A DNA stretch of 40,438 bases, from contig JAUNUP010000025.1 in the NCBI GenBank assembly GCA_030538115.1, forward strand, positions 1 to 40,438, in the 5' to 3' direction. The stretch comes from Dermatophilus congolensis. GTDB lineage: Bacteria > Actinomycetota > Actinomycetes > Actinomycetales > Dermatophilaceae. Both the position numbers and the translations under genes were made by a program. Under the pieces are notes generated by a model that saw only the letters and a program-made list of their open reading frames with translations, was not told where the DNA came from and did no database searches. Below, piece by piece: positions 16,077-23,285 of this stretch; position 1 is the stretch's first letter, and every line of letters begins with the position of its first letter.

Positions 16077-18209
16077 GTGGGCATGAGCTGGAGCCGGCGC
16101 GAGGTTCTGCGGGGGCTGGCCGCGGCATCGGGCGGCATCGGACTGGCAGCGGCGGCCGGATGCACTAACGAGACGCCGCAACCCACTGGAACCGGCACCG
16201 CCACCACGCCGTTGTCGGCACCCACCACCGTGTCGACCTCCCCTGGTTTCGGCCCCGCCCCGCGCGTCGTCGACGGACTCTCGACTGTGGCCACGGTGGA
16301 GGGCGATCAGCTGCGTCTGCACACCGAGGCCGGCGATCTGCGGTTCTGGGCAGGCGTGCGGCTCACCGGTGTGTTGCCCGGCAGCTCCCCCGACGCCTCC
16401 GGCGCGGCGGGCGCCACCGCCGCTCACTACCGTCGCTGGATCGCCGCGATCGGTGCGTTCGGCGCCCGGTTCTTGCACCTCGACCGGCTGCACCCGCAGG
16501 CCTGTTACGTCGAGCTGGCCCGTTACAACGCCGAACACCCGCAGGCTCCCCTCTATCTCGTCCAAGGCGTCACGCTGCCCGCCGGGCGCGCCACCGATCC
16601 CGACCTGTATCGCAACGGCGAGACCGAACGCATGCGCGACGCGGTGACCCGAACCGCCGCGATGGTGCTCGGCGAGGACGACCAGAACACCGACGTGTCC
16701 GCCTGGCTCGCTGCCTGCGTCATCGATCTCGCGTGGGGTCCCGAGCGCATCGCCGCGAGCGACGCCGCCAACTCCCGCCGCACGGCCGAAGCGGGCACCT
16801 ACGTGACTCCCGCGAAGGGCGCCACGCCCACCGAGATCTGGCTGGCCGCTCGCCTCGACGAGTTGGCGCAGATGCTCGCAGCCAAGAGCATCACGGTGCC
16901 GCTGGCGTTCGTGGGCCGCCCCGAGAGCGACCCCCTCGACCACCCGGCCCCCAAGTCCCCGCCGCAGGATGTGGTGGAGCTCGACGCCCGCCGGGTCACC
17001 GCGACCCCCGCATGGCCCGCCGGAGTGTTCGCGTACTACAGCGCCCAGCCCTACCGGCCCGGGTTCGTCTCCGTCGACCCGGCCTACTCCGACACGGCCG
17101 ACCCTTACCTGGCTTACCTGGCCGCCCTCCGGTCGACGCTGGCGATGCCGCTGATGATCGGCGCGTTCGGAGTGAGCAGTTCGCTCGGTTCCGGATTCGA
17201 CGGTCCGGCCGAACGCAGCCAAGGCGACCACGACGAGGCCGAGAAGTTCGAGATCGAGGCGCAGTTGCTGCGCGCCTTCGAGAGCAACGGCCTCGCGGGG
17301 GGCCTGCTCGCGCACTGGCACGACGACTGGTCGGGGCGCACGTGGAACACGATGGCGCGCACTGCGCTCGTGCCCGAGAGCCGGCGAATGATCGTGCACG
17401 ATCCGCTCACCGCCGACCAGTGGGGAGGCGTGGTCGCGTTTGAGCCGCGACGTCAGGGCGAGAAGGTGGTGCACTCGGCCCCTGAAGACGGGCTGCAGCG
17501 CGTGCTCGTCGACTTCGACGCTGCCTGGTTCTACCTCACGCTCGAGTTCTCGGGTCGGGTGACCTCCCCGGTAGAGCTCGGCTTCGACCTGCTCGGCAAC
17601 GGCGGCATCCGGCTTCCCGGAGGTAGCGGCAAGCCGATCCACGACATCGCGCTGCGCACCGTGCCGACGATGAGCACCACGTACTTGTTCTCGCGCGCCG
17701 CGATCGACCCGCTGCTCGTCGACGGTGTTCCGCTGGTCGCCATCCCCAGCGACCGCAGCCGGGGTTGGCACCTGCAGCGGCTCATGCTCAGCCCTCCGGC
17801 CGCCAACGACTCGACTCCGGGCCTGTCTCGCCTGGACTACCTCGACGTCGGAAACCTCAAGCTCGGAGCCTGGGAGCCGGCGGCCGCCGATTTCGACGCG
17901 CGCGCCACGTGGCACCTCTCGCGCGAATCGAGCAGCGCCCCGGCCAAGCTGCGGTACCGCCTCCCCTGGGGATTGATCGGTCTGCTCGACCCGGCGGCGC
18001 GAGGCGCGCTCTCGTTCGCGGGCAACGAGCCCGAGATCGTGACGGCCCGCGCGATGACCGTGACGATCGAGTCGAGCACGCCCGGCAGTCCCGTCGACTT
18101 TCCGGTGTCGTTGCCGACGTGGTCGAGCGTGCGGTACACCGAACGCGTCAAGCAGGGCGCCGCGACCCTCTCCGACGCCTTCGCCGCCACCAGTCGCGTG
18201 GCGCGCTGA
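16077..18209 (+). CDS. Tat-exported lipoprotein with glycoside-hydrolase-like fold
   Basis: This 710-residue protein starts with a twin-arginine signal (SRREVL, Arg7-Arg8) followed by a hydrophobic stretch and a lipobox ending at Cys29, so it should be a Tat-exported lipoprotein. Residues of about 60-420 look like a TIM-barrel of the cellulase/GH-A type (RRWIAAIGAFGARFLHLDRL, FAYYSAQPYRPGF, GGLLAHWHDDW, RTWNTMARTAL). The position that carries Glu in related proteins (typically E-F/Y-G after a beta strand) reads IGAFG, with Ala363, so catalysis is doubtful. The last 270 residues are beta-rich and unassigned. GTG 16077 is chosen because GGGGAGG lies six bases upstream; ATG 16083 is possible. 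A role in polysaccharide binding is inferred. Confidence 0.68.
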   Translation: MGMSWSRREVLRGLAAASGGIGLAAAAGCTNETPQPTGTGTATTPLSAPTTVSTSPGFGPAPRVVDGLSTVATVEGDQLRLHTEAGDLRFWAGVRLTGVLPGSSPDASGAAGATAAHYRRWIAAIGAFGARFLHLDRLHPQACYVELARYNAEHPQAPLYLVQGVTLPAGRATDPDLYRNGETERMRDAVTRTAAMVLGEDDQNTDVSAWLAACVIDLAWGPERIAASDAANSRRTAEAGTYVTPAKGATPTEIWLAARLDELAQMLAAKSITVPLAFVGRPESDPLDHPAPKSPPQDVVELDARRVTATPAWPAGVFAYYSAQPYRPGFVSVDPAYSDTADPYLAYLAALRSTLAMPLMIGAFGVSSSLGSGFDGPAERSQGDHDEAEKFEIEAQLLRAFESNGLAGGLLAHWHDDWSGRTWNTMARTALVPESRRMIVHDPLTADQWGGVVAFEPRRQGEKVVHSAPEDGLQRVLVDFDAAWFYLTLEFSGRVTSPVELGFDLLGNGGIRLPGGSGKPIHDIALRTVPTMSTTYLFSRAAIDPLLVDGVPLVAIPSDRSRGWHLQRLMLSPPAANDSTPGLSRLDYLDVGNLKLGAWEPAAADFDARATWHLSRESSSAPAKLRYRLPWGLIGLLDPAARGALSFAGNEPEIVTARAMTVTIESSTPGSPVDFPVSLPTWSSVRYTERVKQGAATLSDAFAATSRVAR

Positions 18210-18223
18210 CACTGCGGGCACGA

Positions 18224-18229
18224 TAGGGT
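18224..18229 (+). promoter_or_regulatory. -10 box placed for leaderless transcription of nucS
   Basis: TAGGGT, then six bases (CGCCGG), then GTG 18236. No Shine-Dalgarno sequence is present. It lies just past the preceding stop codon, so nucS can be expressed independently. Confidence 0.55.
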
Positions 18230-18235
18230 CGCCGG

Positions 18236-18940
18236 GTGCGTCTCGTCATCGCCTCCTGTGCCGTCGACTATGTCGGGCGTCTCACCGCCCACCTGCCTCT
18301 GGCGCCCCGTCTGCTCATGGTGAAGTCCGACGGGTCGGTGCTCGTGCACAGCGACGGCGGTTCGTACAAGCCCCTCAACTGGATGTCGCCGCCCTGTTCG
18401 CTCACCGAGAGCGAGCCCGACGACGAGGAGCGCGAGGCCGGCATCACCGCGGTCTGGACGGTGACGAACCGCAAGAGCGACGACTTCTTGCGCATCCGCA
18501 TCGAGCAGGTTCACCACGACAGCGACCACGAGCTGGGTGTCGACCCCGGCCTCGTCAAAGACGGAGTCGAGGCGCACCTGCAGGAGTTGCTCGCCGAGCA
18601 CATCAGCACCCTCGGCGACGGCTACACCCTCGTGCGACGCGAATACCCCACGGCCATCGGACCGGTCGACATCCTCGCCCGCACGCCGGAGGGGATCAGC
18701 GTCGCCGTGGAGATCAAGCGACGCGGCGAGATCGACGGGGTCGAGCAGCTCACCCGCTACCTCGAGTTGATGAACCGCGACCCCCATCTGTCGGCCGCCG
18801 GGCCGGTTCAGGGGGTGTTTGCGGCGCAGCAGATCAAGCCGCAGGCCCGCACCTTGGCCACCGACCGCGGGATCCGCTGCGTGACCCTCGACTACGACGC
18901 CCTGCGCGGCATGGACGACGAGACCCTGCGCCTGTTCTGA
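18236..18940 (+). CDS. nucS: Mismatch-specific endonuclease NucS (EndoMS)
   Basis: NucS cuts both strands at certain mismatches and provides mismatch repair in many actinobacteria and archaea lacking MutS/MutL. The 234-residue protein has the N-terminal dimerisation/DNA-binding domain ([15 protein letters not shown]...KPLNWM) and a RecB-like nuclease domain with GPVDILAR (Asp145), VAVEIKRRG (Glu159, Lys161) and the QLTRY motif (Gln171, Tyr175). The C-terminus LRLF is the type of short motif that contacts the sliding clamp. All expected active-site residues are intact. The GTG start sits exactly where a leaderless transcript would begin. A possible promoter for the next gene lies just after the stop. 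Confidence 0.96.
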   Translation: MRLVIASCAVDYVGRLTAHLPLAPRLLMVKSDGSVLVHSDGGSYKPLNWMSPPCSLTESEPDDEEREAGITAVWTVTNRKSDDFLRIRIEQVHHDSDHELGVDPGLVKDGVEAHLQELLAEHISTLGDGYTLVRREYPTAIGPVDILARTPEGISVAVEIKRRGEIDGVEQLTRYLELMNRDPHLSAAGPVQGVFAAQQIKPQARTLATDRGIRCVTLDYDALRGMDDETLRLF

Positions 18941-18945
18941 GCGGT

Positions 18946-18951
18946 TAGGCT
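18946..18951 (+). promoter_or_regulatory. Candidate -10 box of the gamma-glutamyltransferase/adenosyltransferase operon
   Basis: TAGGCT just after nucS would start transcription near 18958, about 60 bases before ATG 19017, which has its own GAGGA ribosome site. No clear -35 box. Confidence 0.4.
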
Positions 18952-19016
18952 CGACACCCGGGTTTCGCGCCCGCCCCCTCCGCCTGCCCCCCGTACCACC
19001 TGCACGAGGAGTGCCC

Positions 19017-20567
19017 ATGACCGGTGTCGCCGTCGCCGCCCCATCGCAGGCGGCGGTCGACGCCGCGCTGGCCATCGGAGAGGCCGGGGGCAATGCGGTC
19101 GACGCGTGCATCGCGGCCCTGGTGGTCTCGACGGTCACGGAGTTCGGCATCGTCGGCCCGATGGGCGGCGCGTTCGTCAACGTCTGGGCGCCCGGTGAAG
19201 ACGCGGTGGTGCTCGACGGCAACGTCGAGATGCCCGGCCGCGGACGTGAGCCGGAGCGGTTCGGCGAAGGCATCCAGCGGTTCGAGTGCGACTACTTCGG
19301 GCCTCTCGTCGTCCACGGCGGCCCCGGAACCGTGGGAACCCCAGGCATGTTCAAGGCCCTCGACATCGCCCACCGGCGCTGGGGTGCGCTGCCGTGGCGG
19401 GAGGTCGTGCTGCCGGCCGCACACGTGGCCCGCGAGGGCTACCGCATGGGCCCGGCGGCGGCATTCTGGCTGAGCCGCAGCGGCCCGCACCACTTCGGCT
19501 GGGACGACGAGTGCGTCGCCTACCTGCGCCAAGGGCCCGGTGGAGACCTGCCGGTGGCGGGGCAGAACATGCGCTCCTCCGACCTGGCCACCAGCTTGGA
19601 GGCCGTGGCCCGCGACGGCGTCGACACGCTCTACACCGGCGAACTCGCCCACGCGATCGCCGCAGACATGGACGTGCGCGGCGGGCTGCTCGGCCTCGCC
19701 GATCTCGCGGCCTACGAGGTGGTCGAGCGGCGGGCGCTGCGGGCGCGGGTGGGGCGCTTCGACGTGGCCACGAACCCCGCTCCCTCCATCGGCGGCCCGG
19801 TTCTCGCGGCACTGCTGCGCACCCTGCAGGCCTCGCGTGACGGAGGTCGGGTGTCGCCCGGCGACGTCATCGACGCCTTGCGACTCGTGCTGGGCTACCG
19901 CTGGGGCGTCATCGACCACGCCGATGACCTCGAGGCGGCCGGCCACGAGATGATGCGACTGCTCGACGAGCACGGTCCCGACGGGCTGATCCTGTCGAAT
20001 TCGCCTGACACGATCCACGTCTCGGCGGTCGACGCCGACGGGATGGCGGTGTCGATCACGACCTCGTGCGGCTACTGCTCCGGTTACATGACCCCCGGCA
20101 CCGGACTCATGTTCAACAACGCCCTCGGCGAGCCCGAACTGAACCGGCGCGGCTTTCACGTGCAGCCTCCCGGCAGCCGGATGCCCTCGAACATGGCCCC
20201 GACGACGGCCCGCAGCGACACCGGATCGGTGCTCTCGATCGGCAGCCCCGGCGCCGACCGCATCACGACCGCGCTGCTCACCGTGCTCACCTCGCTGGCG
20301 CTCAACGGCGACACGCTCGAACAGGCCGTGTTGCATCCCCGCATCCACCTCGGCATCACCGACGAGGGCCTGCGTCTCGACCTCGAGGGCGACGCGGAGG
20401 CGGAGGCCGCTGCGGCGAGCGCGGCGGCCGCCCACGGGCTACAGGTCGCTCGGCACGAGGGTCTGACCATGTACTTCGGCGGGGTCGGCGCCGCCTACGT
20501 GAGCGCCGACGGCACCCTCGCTGCGGTCGGCGACCCCCGCCGCGCAGCGATCACCGGCACCAACTGA
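19017..20567 (+). CDS. Gamma-glutamyltransferase family protein, no signal peptide
   Basis: This 516-residue N-terminal-nucleophile hydrolase has the family's opening (QAAVDAALAIGEAGGNAVDACIAA), GGPGTVGTPGMF and LPWREVVLPAAHVAREG. The self-cleavage nucleophile is Thr332 in SPDTIHVSAVDADG; the second Thr of the usual TTHxS is Ile here. GTGLMFNNALGE, PGSRMPSNMAPTT and IGSPGADRI correspond to oxyanion and substrate loops, but the usual double Ser (SSM) is Ser-Asn and GG is GA, so specificity may differ from glutathione hydrolysis. No signal peptide is visible, unlike exported GGTs, so it should be cytoplasmic. ATG 19017 is chosen for GAGGA six bases upstream. It precedes the adenosyltransferase by 12 bases, so they are cotranscribed. 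Confidence 0.88.
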   Translation: MTGVAVAAPSQAAVDAALAIGEAGGNAVDACIAALVVSTVTEFGIVGPMGGAFVNVWAPGEDAVVLDGNVEMPGRGREPERFGEGIQRFECDYFGPLVVHGGPGTVGTPGMFKALDIAHRRWGALPWREVVLPAAHVAREGYRMGPAAAFWLSRSGPHHFGWDDECVAYLRQGPGGDLPVAGQNMRSSDLATSLEAVARDGVDTLYTGELAHAIAADMDVRGGLLGLADLAAYEVVERRALRARVGRFDVATNPAPSIGGPVLAALLRTLQASRDGGRVSPGDVIDALRLVLGYRWGVIDHADDLEAAGHEMMRLLDEHGPDGLILSNSPDTIHVSAVDADGMAVSITTSCGYCSGYMTPGTGLMFNNALGEPELNRRGFHVQPPGSRMPSNMAPTTARSDTGSVLSIGSPGADRITTALLTVLTSLALNGDTLEQAVLHPRIHLGITDEGLRLDLEGDAEAEAAAASAAAAHGLQVARHEGLTMYFGGVGAAYVSADGTLAAVGDPRRAAITGTN

Positions 20568-20579
20568 CAGGATCGGCAC

Positions 20580-21293
20580 ATGGTCAACATCACGCGCGTC
20601 TACACCCGCACCGGCGACGACGGGTCGACGGCCCTCGGCGACTTCAGCCGCACCCGTAAGACCGACCCACGGCTCGCCGCCTACGCCGACGCGAACGAGG
20701 CCAACGCGGCCATCGGCATCGCGATCGCCGCGGGCGACCTCGACGAGGACGTGAAGGTCGTTCTGATCCGCATCCAGAACGACCTCTTCGACATCGGCGC
20801 CGACCTGTGCACGCCGCTGGCGACCGAATACGCGTACGAGCCGCTGCGCGTCAAGGCGGAGTGGATCGACGAACTCGAGCGCGACTGCGACGAATACCTC
20901 GAGCGCGTCGAGAAGCTGCGGTCGTTCATCCTGCCCGGCGGCTCTCCCGGCTCCGCCTACCTGCACCTGGCCACGACGATCACCCGTCGTGCCGAGCGGG
21001 CCACGTGGGCCGCGATCGAGGAGTACGGAACCGAGCCCGCGGCTCCCGCGCAGAAGCCTGCCGGTGACGCTGAGGGCGCCGGCGACGCTGGCGACGCGGC
21101 CGAGGGCGCTACGGACGCCGAGCAGGCAGCCCCCGGAGGCATCAACCCGCTCACCGCGAAATACCTCAACAGGCTCTCCGACCTGCTGTTCGTGCTGGCG
21201 CGGGTGGCGAACATCTCGCGTGGAGGCGACATCCTCTGGCGGCCGGGCGGCGGCCGTGAGGAGCCCGACAACCCGAAGTACCGCAAGCGCTGA
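20580..21293 (+). CDS. Cob(I)alamin adenosyltransferase, PduO type
   Basis: The enzyme transfers adenosyl from ATP to cob(I)alamin, making coenzyme B12. The 237-residue protein shows the PduO N-terminal ATP site (VYTRTGDDGSTAL), DANEANAAIG, IQNDLFDIGADLCTP, FILPGGS, HLATTITRRAER and NRLSDLLFVLARVAN. Between the helix ending near residue 150 and the final helix near 190, an Ala/Gly/Asp/Glu-rich insertion of about 40 residues is present that the core family lacks; it should be a disordered loop. AGGA eight bases before ATG 20580 serves as ribosome site. Methylmalonyl-CoA mutase is a likely recipient of the cofactor, in keeping with mce nearby. A 25-base perfect palindrome follows. Confidence 0.94.
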   Translation: MVNITRVYTRTGDDGSTALGDFSRTRKTDPRLAAYADANEANAAIGIAIAAGDLDEDVKVVLIRIQNDLFDIGADLCTPLATEYAYEPLRVKAEWIDELERDCDEYLERVEKLRSFILPGGSPGSAYLHLATTITRRAERATWAAIEEYGTEPAAPAQKPAGDAEGAGDAGDAAEGATDAEQAAPGGINPLTAKYLNRLSDLLFVLARVANISRGGDILWRPGGGREEPDNPKYRKR

Positions 21294-21298
21294 GACGC

Positions 21299-21350
21299 AA
21301 CTTACGACGAAGGCCCTGCAGGTTCACCTGCAGGGCCTTCGTCGTAAGTT
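21299..21350. terminator. Perfect 25-base inverted-repeat terminator
   Basis: Arms 21299-21323 and 21326-21350 are perfect inverted repeats around TC. It starts six bases after the adenosyltransferase stop, and its right edge is the first base of the DUF2550 stop codon (TGA on the minus strand, 21352-21350), so it serves two convergent operons. Confidence 0.85.
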
Positions 21351-21799
21351 CAGTAATCGTGCCGCGTGTCGGTGGGAGGCGAAGACTCCGACCACGATCG
21401 CAGCGCCTTGTACGACTCCCCCGGAACGATCACCGCGAACTGTCGTGCGGCTCCTGTGAGCGGCTCGGCTTCGCAGGGAACGAGCGTGAGCGAGGGCAGC
21501 CCGGCGAGCAACCAAGGCGGGTCACCATCGATCGGACTGGCACGCCCCACCTCGAGCGTCGGGCGGATCCACTTGTGGCTGGGTGACGTCGTGACGCCCA
21601 CGAACGGGTACCACTCCATCGCAGTCGGCGACAGAGCCACCATGCCCGAACGCCACCGGTGCGACCCTTCGGTTCGCAGCGCGCACACGCTGATCCCCGC
21701 GCCGCGAGCGATGATCGCCCGGCGCACGAGAATCGAGATGACGAACAGCAGCGGGGCGAGTACCAGCACGATGAGAGCGAGCTCCACGATCCGATACAT
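21350..21799 (-). CDS. DUF2550 family membrane protein
   Basis: This 149-residue protein has one N-terminal membrane helix (about 5-26) followed by a basic patch and a mainly beta domain (GMVALSPTAMEWYPFVG, KWIRPTLEVG, TGAARQFAVIVPGESYKAL). It matches the DUF2550 family that follows atpC in many actinobacteria, including Rv1312 of Mycobacterium tuberculosis (from memory). The function is unknown. ATG 21799 has AGGGGCG nine bases upstream and starts 29 bases after the atpC stop, so the two form an operon. The conserved pairing with atpC suggests a link to ATP synthase or to the membrane, but nothing in the sequence defines it. Confidence 0.85.
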   Translation of the reverse strand: MYRIVELALIVLVLAPLLFVISILVRRAIIARGAGISVCALRTEGSHRWRSGMVALSPTAMEWYPFVGVTTSPSHKWIRPTLEVGRASPIDGDPPWLLAGLPSLTLVPCEAEPLTGAARQFAVIVPGESYKALRSWSESSPPTDTRHDY

Positions 21800-21828
21800 G
21801 CCCCTGTCGCCCCTGACGCTCGGTTGGC

Positions 21829-22098
21829 CTACTTGGCTCCGGCCGGCGCGTCAGCGCTGTCGACTGCGAGCGTGACCACGTTGTCGTCGACGGTCAGAAA
21901 ACCGCCGTGGCACGTGGTGGAGAAACGACCGGAGGTGCCGTCGATGCGGACCTCACCTTCGCCGAGGGCCGCGAGGATCGGTGCGTGCCCGGGCAGGATG
22001 CCCATCGGCCCCTCCTCGGCGGGGGCGATGACGCACGTGGCCTCGCCCTCCCAGACCTTGCCGTCGGCGGCGACGAGCGTGACAGTGAGCGAAGCCAA
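21829..22098 (-). CDS. atpC: F1F0 ATP synthase epsilon subunit
   Basis: The epsilon subunit of the ATP synthase central stalk; 89 residues, the short actinobacterial form with the beta-sandwich domain and without the usual C-terminal helical hairpin. Conserved landmarks are LTVTLVAADGKVWEGEA, GPMGILPGHAPILAALGEG and HGGFLTVDDNVVTLAVD. Translation should start at TTG 22098: it is preceded by GGGAGGG with five bases between, and homology begins exactly there. A longer frame reaching 22575 is not coding. atpD, normally directly upstream, is absent; a glycosyltransferase on the other strand lies there instead, and atpC has its own good promoter. Whether another atpC exists elsewhere cannot be seen. 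Confidence 0.93.
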   Translation of the reverse strand: MASLTVTLVAADGKVWEGEATCVIAPAEEGPMGILPGHAPILAALGEGEVRIDGTSGRFSTTCHGGFLTVDDNVVTLAVDSADAPAGAK

Positions 22099-22131
22099 GG
22101 GGACCCTCCCAGGTCGAGTTCGGGTGTGGCG

Positions 22132-22159
22132 ATTGTACGACAGGAGCACGGGGCTCCAA
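22132..22159 (-). promoter_or_regulatory. Promoter of atpC-DUF2550
   Basis: On the minus strand TTGGAG (22159-22154), 16 bases, then TACAAT (22137-22132) make one of the best sigma-70-type promoters in the window. Transcription would start near 22125, about 27 bases before the TTG start. Confidence 0.6.
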
Positions 22160-22245
22160 CGCCCAGCCCGCGTCCCGAATACCGGGGTGTCCTGCCTGGG
22201 GTGTGCCCCGGTGCGAGCCTGAGCCGAATTCACACGGCCCCGTCG

Positions 22246-22251
22246 TACATT
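22246..22251 (+). promoter_or_regulatory. Candidate -10 box of the first glycosyltransferase
   Basis: TACATT lies back to back with the atpC promoter and would give a leader of about 70 bases before ATG 22328. No clear -35 box. Confidence 0.3.
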
Positions 22252-22327
22252 TGTCTCAGCCAGGTCTCCTTGGGGGGAGTCGTTGGGCTGGAGCGGCCGA
22301 CATGTTTCCCGCTGCGAAGGCACCGAG

Positions 22328-23248
22328 ATGACCGCGATCCCCGAACTCCCTCCCGTGTGCATCGGCATACCCACGTACAAGCGCCCGGAGTTGCTGGCGC
22401 GCCTGCTGTTGTCGCTCGAACCCGAGATCGCCGGGCGCGACGTCATGGTGCTGGTGGCCGACAACGCACCCGGTTCGGCGGCCCCTGAAGTCGTGCGTGC
22501 GCACTGCCCCCAGGCCACCTGCATCGACGTACACGAGCGCGGCATCTCGGAGGCGCGCAACGCCCTCATCCGCACCGCCCTGGCCTCGGATCACGGCTGG
22601 CGCTGGCTGATCATGCTCGACGACGACGGTTACGTGGAGCCGGGCTGGCTCGAGGCACTCGTCGACGGAGCGACCAGATTCGACGCCGATGTCGCCGCCG
22701 GTCCGGTCGACGGCCTGCTCCCGCCCGGGGCCTCGATCATCGCGCGCAACAGCGTGTTCGCGGGACGCCCCCGCCACGAAGACGGCCCGGTCGAGATGCT
22801 CACCGGAGCCCAGAACATCGCCCTGTCCCGCGCGCTGCTACAGCGCCTCTCCGACCCGTGGTTCGACCCGCAACTCGGCATCACCGGAGGCGAGGACCAC
22901 CACTTCTTCCGCGGCCTCGCGACGGCGGGTTCGCGCCTCGTGTGGTGCGACAGCGCGCTGGTGATCGAACCCACTCCCCCCGAGCGCCTGAAAGCCGGCG
23001 CGATCATCCGCCGGGCCTTTCGCAGCAACCGCATCGCGGCTCGATCCGACGTGTCGATGACCGGCCGCGCCGAGGTGGCGCGCGGCATCGCGAGCGGATT
23101 GCAGCGCACCGCACGCAATTCCGCAGCGGGCCTCGTGCGGCGCGATGTCGATCGCCTCGTCAAGGCGGGCTTGAGCCTCGTCTCCCTGTCGGGGCGAGCC
23201 AGCGGGCTGCTGCCCGGAGACGGGCCGACCGCGACCCACGGCAGCTAG
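22328..23248 (+). CDS. Glycosyltransferase family 2
   Basis: This 306-residue GT-A enzyme should add a sugar from a nucleotide donor to a lipid-linked repeat unit on the inner face of the membrane. It opens with PVCIGIPTYKRPELLARLLLSL, continues with VLVADNAPGS and GISEARNALI, and has the metal-binding LIMLDDDGYVEPGWLEAL. The acceptor half includes GAQNIALSRALLQRL and GGEDHHFFRGLA, where the ED pair likely holds the catalytic base. The C-terminal 60 residues are basic and may touch the membrane. ATG 22328 has GAAGG seven bases upstream. It is the first gene of the polysaccharide region and diverges from atpC. Donor and linkage are not predictable. Confidence 0.88.
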   Translation: MTAIPELPPVCIGIPTYKRPELLARLLLSLEPEIAGRDVMVLVADNAPGSAAPEVVRAHCPQATCIDVHERGISEARNALIRTALASDHGWRWLIMLDDDGYVEPGWLEALVDGATRFDADVAAGPVDGLLPPGASIIARNSVFAGRPRHEDGPVEMLTGAQNIALSRALLQRLSDPWFDPQLGITGGEDHHFFRGLATAGSRLVWCDSALVIEPTPPERLKAGAIIRRAFRSNRIAARSDVSMTGRAEVARGIASGLQRTARNSAAGLVRRDVDRLVKAGLSLVSLSGRASGLLPGDGPTATHGS

Positions 23249-23285
23249 CCACGCCGGACGCGACTGGCCCTCTCCGATTACCGAC

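Noticed and set aside
15531..18221. 896-codon open frame antisense to the Tat lipoprotein and neighbours
   Set aside because: It crosses three real genes and a terminator, has low-complexity translation and no motifs.
18945..20435. Antisense open frame across the gamma-glutamyltransferase
   Set aside because: The sense strand carries a complete N-terminal-nucleophile hydrolase; the antisense product has no recognisable domain.
22100..22330. Search for insertion-sequence or integration scars at the atpC/cluster junction
   Set aside because: No transposase fragment, tRNA, target duplication or terminal inverted repeat was visible.
22099..22575. N-terminal extension of atpC in the same frame
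   Set aside because: The extension runs antisense through the glycosyltransferase start and the promoters; homology starts at TTG 22098.
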